Shown piece after piece: positions 35,785 to 44,447 of a stretch of DNA of 64,000 nucleotides; the first letter of the stretch is position 1; each line of letters starts with the position of its first letter. Under the pieces are notes generated by a model. It did no database searches, had not been told where the DNA came from, and was given only the letters and a program-made list of their open reading frames with translations. Source of the DNA: Winogradskyella sp. PG-2 (GTDB lineage: Bacteria > Bacteroidota > Bacteroidia > Flavobacteriales > Flavobacteriaceae); assembly GCF_000828715.1 (NCBI RefSeq), contig NZ_AP014583.1, positions 1,238,001 to 1,302,000 on the forward strand, in the 5' to 3' direction. The position numbers and the translations under genes were made by a program.

Positions 35785-37557
35785 TTAAACAATTTCCATC
35801 TTCTTCAACAGGAAACTAGCATTCATATTCTGGCAAACCCCTTGCTTTAATTTGTAATCAAAAAAGAGTTCGTCGTTAATGATTTCTGCATCGAAGTAAT
35901 AATTTTTCACATCTTCTAATTCTGCTTCAATTTCTGTAAGACTTAAGTCGTGAGTAGCTATAATTCCTGTAGCATTTAGTTTTACTAATTTCTCAACAAA
36001 CTTCCTTGAACCAATAGCCTTGTCTGTGCTGTTTGTGCCCTTTAGAATTTCATCTAAAATCACAAAATAGTTCGTGTCATTTTCAATAGTATCAACTACA
36101 AACTTAAGACGTGTTAGTTCACTAAAGAAATATGAACTGTCGTCCGTTAAAGAATCTGTAGTGCGCATACTAGTGATTAACTTAATTGGCTTGTACTTAC
36201 TTTCTTTAGCGCAAACAGGTAGTCCAACATTGGCCATAACAATATGTAAAGCTACGGTTCTTAAAAACGTGCTCTTCCCAGCCATATTTGCACCAGTTAC
36301 AATAAAAAATTGTTGATCTTGTAGTTCTAAATCACTATCAATACGCTTTTCAATATTTAATAATGGATGTCCTAATTCTTCTGTAGAAATGGTCGTTAGT
36401 TTATCTGTAATGATAGGGTAAGTAAATTTTTGATGATTAAAAGCATAGTTTCCAAAACTATTATATGCATCAAAAAAAGTGACCACTTCAAACCAGTCTT
36501 CAACTTTATCGGCATATTTAGTTATCCATTGTTCTATATGATAGGTTTGTCTAATATCCCAAAGTAGTAGTCCATTTCCAAAGATGGCAGATATCAAGTT
36601 ATTTCTATTATCTAAGGCATCTAAAGCTTTTGAGAATTTAGAGAAAATTTGAGAAGCTTTTAAATTCTCTGATCTAATTTTTTGTTGCTGCATCTTCAAT
36701 AATGAAGATTCAAATTCTTGTCCCTCTATACGTTCTAACAATAACGCATATTGTCTAAAAGTATCTTTTGCTCTTTCTGTATGCTGAGCAATACTATTAA
36801 TACGCTTTAAATACATAGCTGTAATACCTAGACCCAACAATAACCAATACCCAATAAATGCAATAGAAATAACTTCTGTGATCCCTAAAACCAAAATTAT
36901 TCCTGAGACTAAACTAAACGCTATAGTGAACCAATATCGAATAGAACTTAAAAAAGGACTATAACTTTTAAGCCATTTTATAATCGACTTTGCAGAATGT
37001 TCTACTTCTACACCTTGAGCAACACCTGAATAATATTGTCGCCATTGAGGTAATAATGCTAATTCTTTAATAGCCTCTTGCCTAGTTTCAATTTCTAAAA
37101 TATCATTGGCCAATAAATATTCCGTTAGTTTATTTTTGCCTTCTTTTATTGTAGTTCTGTCTATAAACTGAAAGAAAGACCCTTTGCCAAATAAATCAAT
37201 ATCTAGACTATAAAAATGTTTTGGATTTTGAAACTCTGAACCATCAGCTCGGTCATGAAAATTACCAGATCCGATTCTAAGTTCATTTTCATTGATAGTT
37301 ACTAGTCTTTTATGAAGTGCTCTTTTTGCTTTTAAATCTGTATACTTAGACAGTAGGAATAAAAAAATTGCAACACCTACAATACCTATTAGTATAGCTA
37401 TTTTCCATTCTTTAAAACTTAAGTATATACCAAAAGCGGTAACTAAGAAAACAATAAGTCTAAGCGTACTCAACAAACTCATCTGTTTGAAAATACGCTT
37501 TGCTTGGGTTTTATGTATATCTAATTGAGATTTATAAAACGACTCTTGGTCTTGCAT
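35785..37557 (-). CDS. Membrane-embedded MutS-like ATPase
   Basis: 590 residues. C-terminal MutS domain V is intact: Walker A GANMAGKST (422-430), then SMRTTDSLTDDSSYFFSEL and Walker B YFVILDEILKGTNSTDK, then the ATHDL switch. It lacks the N-terminal mismatch-recognition domain of MutS and the Smr domain of MutS2. Instead it has membrane helices at about 31-47, 53-70 and two at about 209-250. This membrane MutS-like type is widespread in Bacteroidota and has no established function; a role in mismatch repair is doubtful. Four bases downstream of the M28 peptidase gene, same operon. Confidence 0.85.
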   Translation of the reverse strand: MQDQESFYKSQLDIHKTQAKRIFKQMSLLSTLRLIVFLVTAFGIYLSFKEWKIAILIGIVGVAIFLFLLSKYTDLKAKRALHKRLVTINENELRIGSGNFHDRADGSEFQNPKHFYSLDIDLFGKGSFFQFIDRTTIKEGKNKLTEYLLANDILEIETRQEAIKELALLPQWRQYYSGVAQGVEVEHSAKSIIKWLKSYSPFLSSIRYWFTIAFSLVSGIILVLGITEVISIAFIGYWLLLGLGITAMYLKRINSIAQHTERAKDTFRQYALLLERIEGQEFESSLLKMQQQKIRSENLKASQIFSKFSKALDALDNRNNLISAIFGNGLLLWDIRQTYHIEQWITKYADKVEDWFEVVTFFDAYNSFGNYAFNHQKFTYPIITDKLTTISTEELGHPLLNIEKRIDSDLELQDQQFFIVTGANMAGKSTFLRTVALHIVMANVGLPVCAKESKYKPIKLITSMRTTDSLTDDSSYFFSELTRLKFVVDTIENDTNYFVILDEILKGTNSTDKAIGSRKFVEKLVKLNATGIIATHDLSLTEIEAELEDVKNYYFDAEIINDELFFDYKLKQGVCQNMNASFLLKKMEIV

Positions 37558-37561
37558 TTAT

Positions 37562-38470
37562 TTAGTTTAAGATTATACTTGAAGCGTCAACAGCTTCAAA
37601 AATAGATAAAATAATCTTTACTGAATTCTTATAAAATTGTGGAGTAATATCTTCGAAAACATCTGTTGGAGCATGATAAGCCGCATGGTCTTCGTTTCCA
37701 AAATATAAAAATGGAATCTTTGCTTTATGAAAAGGTCCATGGTCTGAAGCTAATGTCCAATCTTGTTTATCATCACTGCCATCATGGCCTTCTAATAATT
37801 TTGAAGACGTTGGATTTTTAAAATCATCAACTACCTTTTTTAATACGTTATTATAGCGCGAACCAACAACATATAATTCGTCTTTAGAGCTACGACTAAT
37901 CATATCCATATTTATATTAAGTACGATTTTACTATTATCAAATGTTTCAACAAAATTTTTCGCTCCTCTAAGTCCTAATTCTTCCGCATCAAAAGCAGCT
38001 AATATTACCGAGTGTTTAGGTGGATTATTTGTAAGATATTCAGCAAAACTAAATAATGCTGAAACACCTGAAGCATCATCATCTGCTCCGTTATAAATAT
38101 TTTTGCCTGAAACACCTAAATGGTCATGATGCGCACTAATAACTACATATTTTTCTGGGAATTCTGCCCCTTTTATTTCTACTAATATATTATTAGCATT
38201 TAATTTACAGCTTCCCGTATCAAGTGTAAATGGGTGTTCATATTTTCCGTTAAGACCTTTTACATTTAAACTTTTAAATTGTTGAATGATATATGCTCTA
38301 GCAGAATCATTCCCCTTTTCACCTGTTTTACGGCCTTCAAATTTATCTGAACTTAGAATCTCTATGCGCTCTAAAAGTTTGTCTCCGTCAAATTCCTCTA
38401 TTTTATTTTGTGCACGACTTTGTATTATAAAAAGTATGAGACCAATAAGGGAAGTTATTCTATTTTTCAT
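37562..38470 (-). CDS. Secreted M28-family aminopeptidase
   Basis: 302 residues, signal peptide MKNRITSLIGLILFIIQSRAQ. The two-zinc site is complete: AHHDHLG (His114, Asp116), NGADDDASG (about 127-135), the general base and ligand pair in DAEELG (163-164), Asp189 in NMDMIS and the last His in HAAYHAPTD. M28 enzymes remove N-terminal amino acids. First gene of a two-gene operon with the MutS-like gene; the short upstream region lies directly after the sdh terminator. Confidence 0.92.
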   Translation of the reverse strand: MKNRITSLIGLILFIIQSRAQNKIEEFDGDKLLERIEILSSDKFEGRKTGEKGNDSARAYIIQQFKSLNVKGLNGKYEHPFTLDTGSCKLNANNILVEIKGAEFPEKYVVISAHHDHLGVSGKNIYNGADDDASGVSALFSFAEYLTNNPPKHSVILAAFDAEELGLRGAKNFVETFDNSKIVLNINMDMISRSSKDELYVVGSRYNNVLKKVVDDFKNPTSSKLLEGHDGSDDKQDWTLASDHGPFHKAKIPFLYFGNEDHAAYHAPTDVFEDITPQFYKNSVKIILSIFEAVDASSIILN

Positions 38471-38502
38471 TTTAGGGATATTAATATCAAATAAAAGAAA
38501 AA

Positions 38503-38529
38503 ATCCTAAGACAAAATTTATCTTAGGAT
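38503..38529 (-). terminator. Intrinsic terminator of the sdh operon
   Basis: ATCCTAAGA (38503-38511) and TCTTAGGAT (38521-38529) form a nine-base stem; on the minus strand the stem is followed by a T-rich run. It lies 30 bases after the sdhB stop. Confidence 0.85.
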
Positions 38530-38559
38530 AAGCATTTTATGTTTTATTTTCTCAGATAG

Positions 38560-39306
38560 TTAACCTTTTAGGCTTGCAGATAAATACTCACGATTCATAC
38601 GCGCAATATTCTCTAAAGAAATACCTTTAGGACATTCTACCTCACATGCTCCAGTATTAGTACAGTTACCAAATCCTTCTTCATCCATTTGTTTAACCAT
38701 ATTTAAAACACGATCTGTTGCCTCTACTTGTCCCTGTGGTAATAAGGCAAACTGAGAGACTTTAGCTCCTACAAATAACATTGCTGAAGAGTTTTTACAT
38801 GAAGCAACACATGCACCACATCCAATACAAGTAGCAGCAGCAAATGCATTATCTGCATCTTCTTTATTAATAGGAATGGCGTTTGCATCTATAGTATTTC
38901 CTGATGTATTAACAGAAATAAAACCACCAGCATGTTGTATACGATCAAAAGCAGTTCTATCTACAACTAAATCTTTTATTACAGGAAATGCTTTTGCTCT
39001 CCAAGGTTCAATAACAATTGTTTCGCCATCCTTAAAGGTACGCATGTGCAACTGACAAGTCGTTATTAAACGATCTGGCCCATGTGCTTCACCATTGATA
39101 TATAATGAACAAGATCCACAGATTCCTTCTCGACAATCATGGTCAAAAGAAACCGGTTCTTCACCTTTTTCTATTAGCTCGTTATTTAATATATCTAACA
39201 TTTCAAGAAAAGACATATCTGGCGAGACATTACTGATTGGGTAATCCACCATTTTTCCTTTATCGTTAGCATTTTTCTGTCTCCAGATTTTTAGATTAAG
39301 ATTCAT
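38560..39306 (-). CDS. sdhB: Succinate dehydrogenase iron-sulfur subunit
   Basis: 248 residues. Plant-type [2Fe-2S] ligands Cys58, Cys63, Cys66 and Cys84 ([11 protein letters not shown] ... TTCQ), then the [4Fe-4S] motif [12 protein letters not shown] and the [3Fe-4S] region [14 protein letters not shown]. It passes electrons from the flavoprotein to the quinone site of the membrane anchor. The wide spacing and [10 protein letters not shown] form are typical of the Bacteroidota/epsilon-type SDH-FRD. Eight bases after sdhA. Confidence 0.97.
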   Translation of the reverse strand: MNLNLKIWRQKNANDKGKMVDYPISNVSPDMSFLEMLDILNNELIEKGEEPVSFDHDCREGICGSCSLYINGEAHGPDRLITTCQLHMRTFKDGETIVIEPWRAKAFPVIKDLVVDRTAFDRIQHAGGFISVNTSGNTIDANAIPINKEDADNAFAAATCIGCGACVASCKNSSAMLFVGAKVSQFALLPQGQVEATDRVLNMVKQMDEEGFGNCTNTGACEVECPKGISLENIARMNREYLSASLKG

Positions 39307-39314
39307 AGCTTTTC

Positions 39315-41312
39315 TTATTTATAACTTCTTTCTTTCACTTTAATATTCTCGTATGCTAATTCTTCTTTGTGAAGTACTGCATCCTTTGGCTCTCCTTTAT
39401 ATTCCCATGCAGAAACATACTGGAATTCTTTTTTACGCATCGCTTCCCCTTCAGCCGTTTGATATTCTTCTCGGAAGTGTCCACCTGCAGATTCTTCGCG
39501 CTGTAAAGCATCCTTAGCGAATAACTCTCCAAGTTCTAAGAAATCAGCTACTCGAGCCGCTTTTGCTAGCTCCTCATTAAACTCATTTTGAGAGCCAGGT
39601 ACTCTAACATCTTTCCAAAACTCTGCTCTTAACTCTGAAATCTCAGTAATTGCAGACTTTAAGTCTTGAGCATTTCTAGCCATTCCACACTTATTCCACA
39701 TAATTTTACCTAAACGCTTGTGAAAGTAATCAACAGAATGTGTTCCATTATTATTAATTAAGTGATCAATGTTTTTTCTAACCTCAGCCTCTGCTTCTTC
39801 AAACTCCTTGGTATCTGTTGAAATAGGACCTGTTCTAATATCATCAGATAAATAGTCACCTATTGTATAAGGTAATACAAAATATCCATCTGCTAAACCT
39901 TGCATTAATGCCGAAGCACCAAGTCTATTTGCGCCATGATCAGAGAAGTTAGCTTCACCTATACAATATAACCCAGGAACTGTAGTCATTAAATTATAAT
40001 CTACCCAAACTCCACCCATTGTATAATGAACTGCTGGATAAATCATCATAGGGGTTTCATAAGGATTCTCATCTACAATTTTTTCATACATCTGGAAAAG
40101 GTTCCCATATTTAGTTTTAACAACTTCTTGACCTAATTTTTTTACTAAACTTGTATCATTCTCGTCTAACCCTTTCACATGCGCAGCCTCTTTACCATAA
40201 CGCACAATTGCAGCAGCAAAATCTAAATATACAGCTTCTCCTGTCGCATTAACACCAAAACCAGCATCACTTCGCTCTTTGGCAGCACGAGATGCGACAT
40301 CACGTGGTACTAAATTACCAAATGCAGGATAACGACGTTCTAAATAATAATCGCGATCTTCTTCAGCAAGATCTGTTGGCTTTAAGGTTTTATTTCTAAT
40401 AGCTTCAACATCTTTTAAATATTTTGGCACCCAAATACGTCCATCGTTACGTAAAGACTCGGACATTAAGGTTAACTTAGACTGGTGATCTCCAGAAACT
40501 GGTATACATGTTGGGTGAATCTGTGTGTAACAAGGATTTGCAAAGTAAGCACCACGCTTGTGTGCTTTCCAAGCTGCTGTTACATTAGATCCCATAGCAT
40601 TTGTAGATAAGAAAAATACATTACCATAACCACCTGTACCTAAAACAACAGCGTGAGCAGAATGTCTTTCAATTTCTCCAGTAATTAAGTTACGAGTTAT
40701 TATACCTCTTGCTTTTCCATCAACTTTTACAACGTCTAACATTTCGTGTCGGTTGTACATCTTTATTTTACCACGACCAATCTGACGATTCATAGCAGAA
40801 TAAGCTCCTAATAATAATTGCTGACCGGTTTGTCCTGCAGCATAAAAGGTTCGTGATACTAATACTCCACCAAACGAACGGTTATCTAATAATCCACCAT
40901 ACTCACGAGCAAAAGGAACGCCTTGCGCTACACATTGATCGATAATATTTGTAGACACCTCTGCTAAACGATAAACGTTAGCTTCTCTAGATCGGTAATC
41001 ACCTCCCTTTACAGTATCGTAAAACAATCTATAGGTTGAATCACCATCCCCTTGATAATTTTTTGCAGCATTAATTCCTCCTTGAGCCGCAATAGAGTGA
41101 GCTCGTCTTGGTGAATCTTGAAAACAAAATGCTTTTACATTATAACCTAACTCTGCTAGAGTCGCAGCAGCTGATCCACCTGCTAATCCTGTACCAACAA
41201 CAATAACATCTATGTTACGTTTGTTTGCTGGATTTACTAAGTCAATGTGATTTTTATAATTAGTCCATTTGTCTGAAATTGGACCTTCTGGTATTTTAGA
41301 ATCTAAAGCCAT
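39315..41312 (-). CDS. sdhA: Succinate dehydrogenase flavoprotein subunit
   Basis: 665 residues. FAD-binding Rossmann motif [21 protein letters not shown] (36-56). Covalent FAD attachment at His72 in [14 protein letters not shown]. Catalytic and dicarboxylate-binding segments are present ([55 protein letters not shown]). It oxidises succinate to fumarate in the TCA cycle. Full length, 13 bases after sdhC. Confidence 0.97.
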   Translation of the reverse strand: MALDSKIPEGPISDKWTNYKNHIDLVNPANKRNIDVIVVGTGLAGGSAAATLAELGYNVKAFCFQDSPRRAHSIAAQGGINAAKNYQGDGDSTYRLFYDTVKGGDYRSREANVYRLAEVSTNIIDQCVAQGVPFAREYGGLLDNRSFGGVLVSRTFYAAGQTGQQLLLGAYSAMNRQIGRGKIKMYNRHEMLDVVKVDGKARGIITRNLITGEIERHSAHAVVLGTGGYGNVFFLSTNAMGSNVTAAWKAHKRGAYFANPCYTQIHPTCIPVSGDHQSKLTLMSESLRNDGRIWVPKYLKDVEAIRNKTLKPTDLAEEDRDYYLERRYPAFGNLVPRDVASRAAKERSDAGFGVNATGEAVYLDFAAAIVRYGKEAAHVKGLDENDTSLVKKLGQEVVKTKYGNLFQMYEKIVDENPYETPMMIYPAVHYTMGGVWVDYNLMTTVPGLYCIGEANFSDHGANRLGASALMQGLADGYFVLPYTIGDYLSDDIRTGPISTDTKEFEEAEAEVRKNIDHLINNNGTHSVDYFHKRLGKIMWNKCGMARNAQDLKSAITEISELRAEFWKDVRVPGSQNEFNEELAKAARVADFLELGELFAKDALQREESAGGHFREEYQTAEGEAMRKKEFQYVSAWEYKGEPKDAVLHKEELAYENIKVKERSYK

Positions 41313-41325
41313 ATTAGATATAATT

Positions 41326-42000
41326 TTAATGTCCTGTTAAATGATGAAATAATGCAATGAAAATGAACCCTAAAGGAATACCAATCGCATATATTTTACT
41401 AAACTTCTTCAATCCATCGGTGTATTTATTGTTAGCACCAACTGATTGAAATGCTGAACTAAAACCATGTAATAAGTGTAATGCTAAGAATATGAATGCC
41501 ACAACATAAGCTCCTACACGCAATGGGCTATGGAATTTTTCAACTAATTCGTGAAAATATCTATACTCACCATTGTGCATACCTGTCATATCACCAACAA
41601 TATACTTTGTGTTTATTTCTGGAATCCAAAAATCTATAAAGTGAAGCACCATAAAAGCTAAAATTGCCAAACCACTCCAAATCATGTTTCTACTCATCCA
41701 TGATGAATTAGCAGCTCCATTATTTTTAACATAACTTATTTGTCTTGATCTATTATTCTTGATTTCAAGTACAAAGCCCATAACAAAGTGAAAAATCACT
41801 CCTAAAATTAATAGAGGTTGTAATAAATACTGCACTGCCCAAAAAGTTCCCATAAAGTGAGACGCTTCGTTAAACGCATCAGAACTAAAAACCGAGAGTA
41901 TGTTAATTGCAAAATGTTGTAATAAAAAAACCATTAGGAAGAGTGCCGAAAGCGCCATGGCAAACTTTCTTCCAATCGACGAATTTAGAATTCCGCTCAT
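41326..42000 (-). CDS. sdhC: Succinate dehydrogenase cytochrome b558 membrane anchor
   Basis: I start it at the ATG at 42000 ([21 protein letters not shown]), giving 224 residues. An upstream ATG at 42057 is in frame, but it would lie inside the promoter at 42027-42057. Five membrane helices with conserved His residues ([35 protein letters not shown]), as expected for a type B di-heme b558 subunit that replaces separate SdhC and SdhD. First gene of sdhC-sdhA-sdhB. Confidence 0.95.
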   Translation of the reverse strand: MSGILNSSIGRKFAMALSALFLMVFLLQHFAINILSVFSSDAFNEASHFMGTFWAVQYLLQPLLILGVIFHFVMGFVLEIKNNRSRQISYVKNNGAANSSWMSRNMIWSGLAILAFMVLHFIDFWIPEINTKYIVGDMTGMHNGEYRYFHELVEKFHSPLRVGAYVVAFIFLALHLLHGFSSAFQSVGANNKYTDGLKKFSKIYAIGIPLGFIFIALFHHLTGH

Positions 42001-42026
42001 TGTATTGTAGTTAGTTATTTGTACGA

Positions 42027-42057
42027 CAAAGATACTGCGCAAACGTTGTAATGGCAA
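42027..42057 (-). promoter_or_regulatory. Bacteroidota promoter of the sdh operon
   Basis: On the minus strand TTG (42055-42057), 20 bases, TATCTTTG (42027-42034). Predicted transcription start near 42020, leaving a leader of about 20 bases to the ATG at 42000. Confidence 0.75.
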
Positions 42058-42097
42058 CTACACTTAATTATAATTATTTATTTAGAATGATTTTAAT

Positions 42098-43319
42098 CTA
42101 AAAGTTGAATCTTGGATTGACTATAGAATTATAAATAGAACCAAACTGATAACTAAAACCAACACTTACAGAGTAGTTATAACCAGATTGTAACTGCTGC
42201 TGCTGCAACAATAACTCTTCTAAAGAGACGTCTCCAGCAGGTAAATTAATTTGGTCTCTTGTTATTCTATAGTTGCCTCCAATATTAAAGTTAAAGCCTT
42301 TAAAAACACGAACGTTAGCACCTAAATAAAATCCAAAAGACTTCAAAGTACCATCGTGCAAAAATTGATTGAAAGATGCTTCACCATTAATATTTCCCCA
42401 TTCTTGTCTCACACTTCCGCCTAATAAGAATGAATGCTGAAATAACAATTCGTCATCTTCAGCAAAAACTGAACGCTCTATATAATCATTAAAATATAAC
42501 CCATTTCTATAAGACAAGATAAGTTGCTTTTTTGCAGATTCTGAATACTTAAAAAAGTTGTACTCAATTGCTGGTCTTAATCGCCAAAACAAATCATAAT
42601 TACTATATGTTGACGTTCCAATATTTCCATTAATACCATAAGACTAATGGTCGTTAATACTCAAAACATCACTTACTCTTATAGATTTACTGTTATTAAC
42701 TGCTACGATATCATCACCATCAAACGTAAATGTAGATTTGTTTTCATTAAAATTAATTCTAAACGAAAACTTGTTTTTATCAGTGACACTTCTAGCCGAT
42801 AAATTAAATCCTAAGTTGCTTGATTTATTAGTTTCTTACCCATTAAAAAATCCATTGGCACCAACCCTAAACACCCAATAGTTCCAAGGATCTTTTTCTT
42901 CAATTTTTTCTTCTTCATTTTCAGGTGTTGGTACATTAACAGTGACTTCAGTTGTAGTTCCTTTTGCAATCCAGAACCTTACTAAACCTAGCTTTATGTT
43001 TTTTAACATCATCTCTTGTCATATTAGAATCCGTAGAAAAACTAAGTTTATAATTAATGGTTTCAAAATCGTTTTTACCAATAAAATCGACATCATAACT
43101 TCTTCCTCCACTAGCATTTCGTTGTGTCACAAAAAATAAATGTACATCACTAAGATCTTGATCTCTTACAAACTGAACATTCCCTAAATTCTGTCGCATA
43201 AAGTCGTCATCACAGACATTACAATCTAAAAATATTTTGAGTTGCTCTGTGGTATCTTCTTGAGCGAATGAATTAAGAAAAAAGAAAAGCGAGAGTACTG
43301 CAGTAAAATACTTTAACAT
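42098..43319 (-). pseudogene. Decayed outer-membrane beta-barrel-type protein (one frameshift, two nonsense codons)
   Basis: Start ATG 43319 with signal peptide MLKYFTAVLSLFFFLNSFAQ, then a domain KIFLDCNVCDDDFMRQNLGNVQFVRD. Near a run of six T's (42999-43004; A's in the mRNA) the frame shifts: the other frame reads NIKLGLVRFWIAKGTTTEVTV and continues as an acidic linker and a beta-rich porin-like domain to the stop at 42098. That frame carries two internal stops, TAA at 42836-42838 and TAG at 42644-42646, both explainable as C-to-T changes in Gln codons. The intact protein would have been about 405 residues. The end alternates polar and hydrophobic residues and finishes IVNPRFNF, as in outer-membrane barrels. 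Three lesions make it a real pseudogene rather than one sequencing slip. Confidence 0.85.
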
Positions 43320-43645
43320 GATTGATTGATGGTTTAATTAACAGCTGGTATTATAAAACGAAAAAACGCATTATATTATAATTGCTGCAATTATTATGCC
43401 ACCAAATCTAGGTTTTAGTATTGGTCTTTATGTCAAAAAACTGTAAAAGAAGTGCAAAAGTAAACCGTTGTTAAGCTTCCTTATTTTACAAAATTAATTT
43501 ACAGAAACTCAAATTTATCATTCGAATTGCTCAAGTAATTAAAGCTATCTTTTCAACAAACCAAAAGTCAATCTTAACAAAATCATTGCCATTCTATGGG
43601 TTCTATTGCTTTAGTTGCTATATTAGTTATCTAAATATAATTCTT
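43320..43645. other. Gene-free stretch between the pseudogene and the sulfotransferase
   Basis: AT-rich, about 325 bases. Only a leftward -7-like box (CAAAAGTA at 43455-43462, TACTTTTG on the minus strand) stands out, possibly the old promoter of the pseudogene. An in-frame extension of the sulfotransferase to 43586 exists but looks non-coding. Confidence 0.5.
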
Positions 43646-44425
43646 ATGAGTAATTACCAAAAACGATTAATGAATTCATTCTTGGCAAAACCTATTAAGG
43701 AATTACAAGCGTTAAAACATTATTTAGCTTTAAATAATTATTCTTCGAAAACTGTAAAAGAACATCAAACGATTTACTGTATATCACCGTACAAAACAGG
43801 AACAACATTCTTAGCTGCAGCATATAATAAGGAAATTGCTCAGCATGAGCCGATGCAATATTTATCGCTAAAGTTTTTTGAGAAAAAATTTGATACTTTT
43901 TTTATTAAACGATTAAATACTCTAAATCTAAAGCTAGAATGTTCTGGTTTCTTTAGCGCATATATAAAAGAATTAACTCAGCATAAATTGGCCAAAAATT
44001 TTGAATATATTGTTATTACAAGAAAACCTTCTTCATGGATTAATTCGGTTGTTAATTACTGGGCTAAATTAGATTATTTACAAAATGACTATATCAACAC
44101 CTACTATTGGAAAAGAAAAGTAGGAGTAGATTTATTGAATTTTAAACATAAATCCGAATCCGAAAAACATATTATTCTAGACCAGCTTGCCTCGTTCTAT
44201 TTTGATTTTACAAGACAAAGTGGTCAATTAAAGAATATAACTTATGTAAATCTTCATGACGTTGTGGACTACGTAAAAATTTTAGATACAAAAATTAACG
44301 AAAAAGCTCAAGTTCGGAATGATAAAAGACGTATAAATACAGAAAAGTATTATACTTATGAAAATGACAAATTAGACGAAGAGTACGCTCAATTAATTTT
44401 AGAATTAAAGTCTAAAAAAACGTGA
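43646..44425 (+). CDS. PAPS-dependent sulfotransferase-family protein
   Basis: The frame opens at 43586, but the ATG at 43646 (MSNYQKRLMNSFLAKPIKEL) gives a natural start; the earlier part reads as Cys/Tyr-rich non-coding sequence. 259 residues. IYCISPYKTGTTFLAAAYN is the 5'-phosphosulfate loop (PxKTGTT type) and YIVITRKPSSWINSVVNYW is the 3'-phosphate-binding motif, in the right order and spacing. Substrate unknown; bacterial members sulfate lipids, sugars or phenolics. Lone gene between a pseudogene and a convergent gene, which suggests an accessory locus. Confidence 0.75.
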   Translation: MSNYQKRLMNSFLAKPIKELQALKHYLALNNYSSKTVKEHQTIYCISPYKTGTTFLAAAYNKEIAQHEPMQYLSLKFFEKKFDTFFIKRLNTLNLKLECSGFFSAYIKELTQHKLAKNFEYIVITRKPSSWINSVVNYWAKLDYLQNDYINTYYWKRKVGVDLLNFKHKSESEKHIILDQLASFYFDFTRQSGQLKNITYVNLHDVVDYVKILDTKINEKAQVRNDKRRINTEKYYTYENDKLDEEYAQLILELKSKKT

Positions 44426-44447
44426 GTATTCTCTATATACAAACGGA

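Noticed and set aside
43586..43645. Longer sulfotransferase start at 43586
   Set aside because: The added residues (MPFYGFYCFSCYISYLNIIL) look like chance translation of AT-rich sequence, and the family start fits at 43646.
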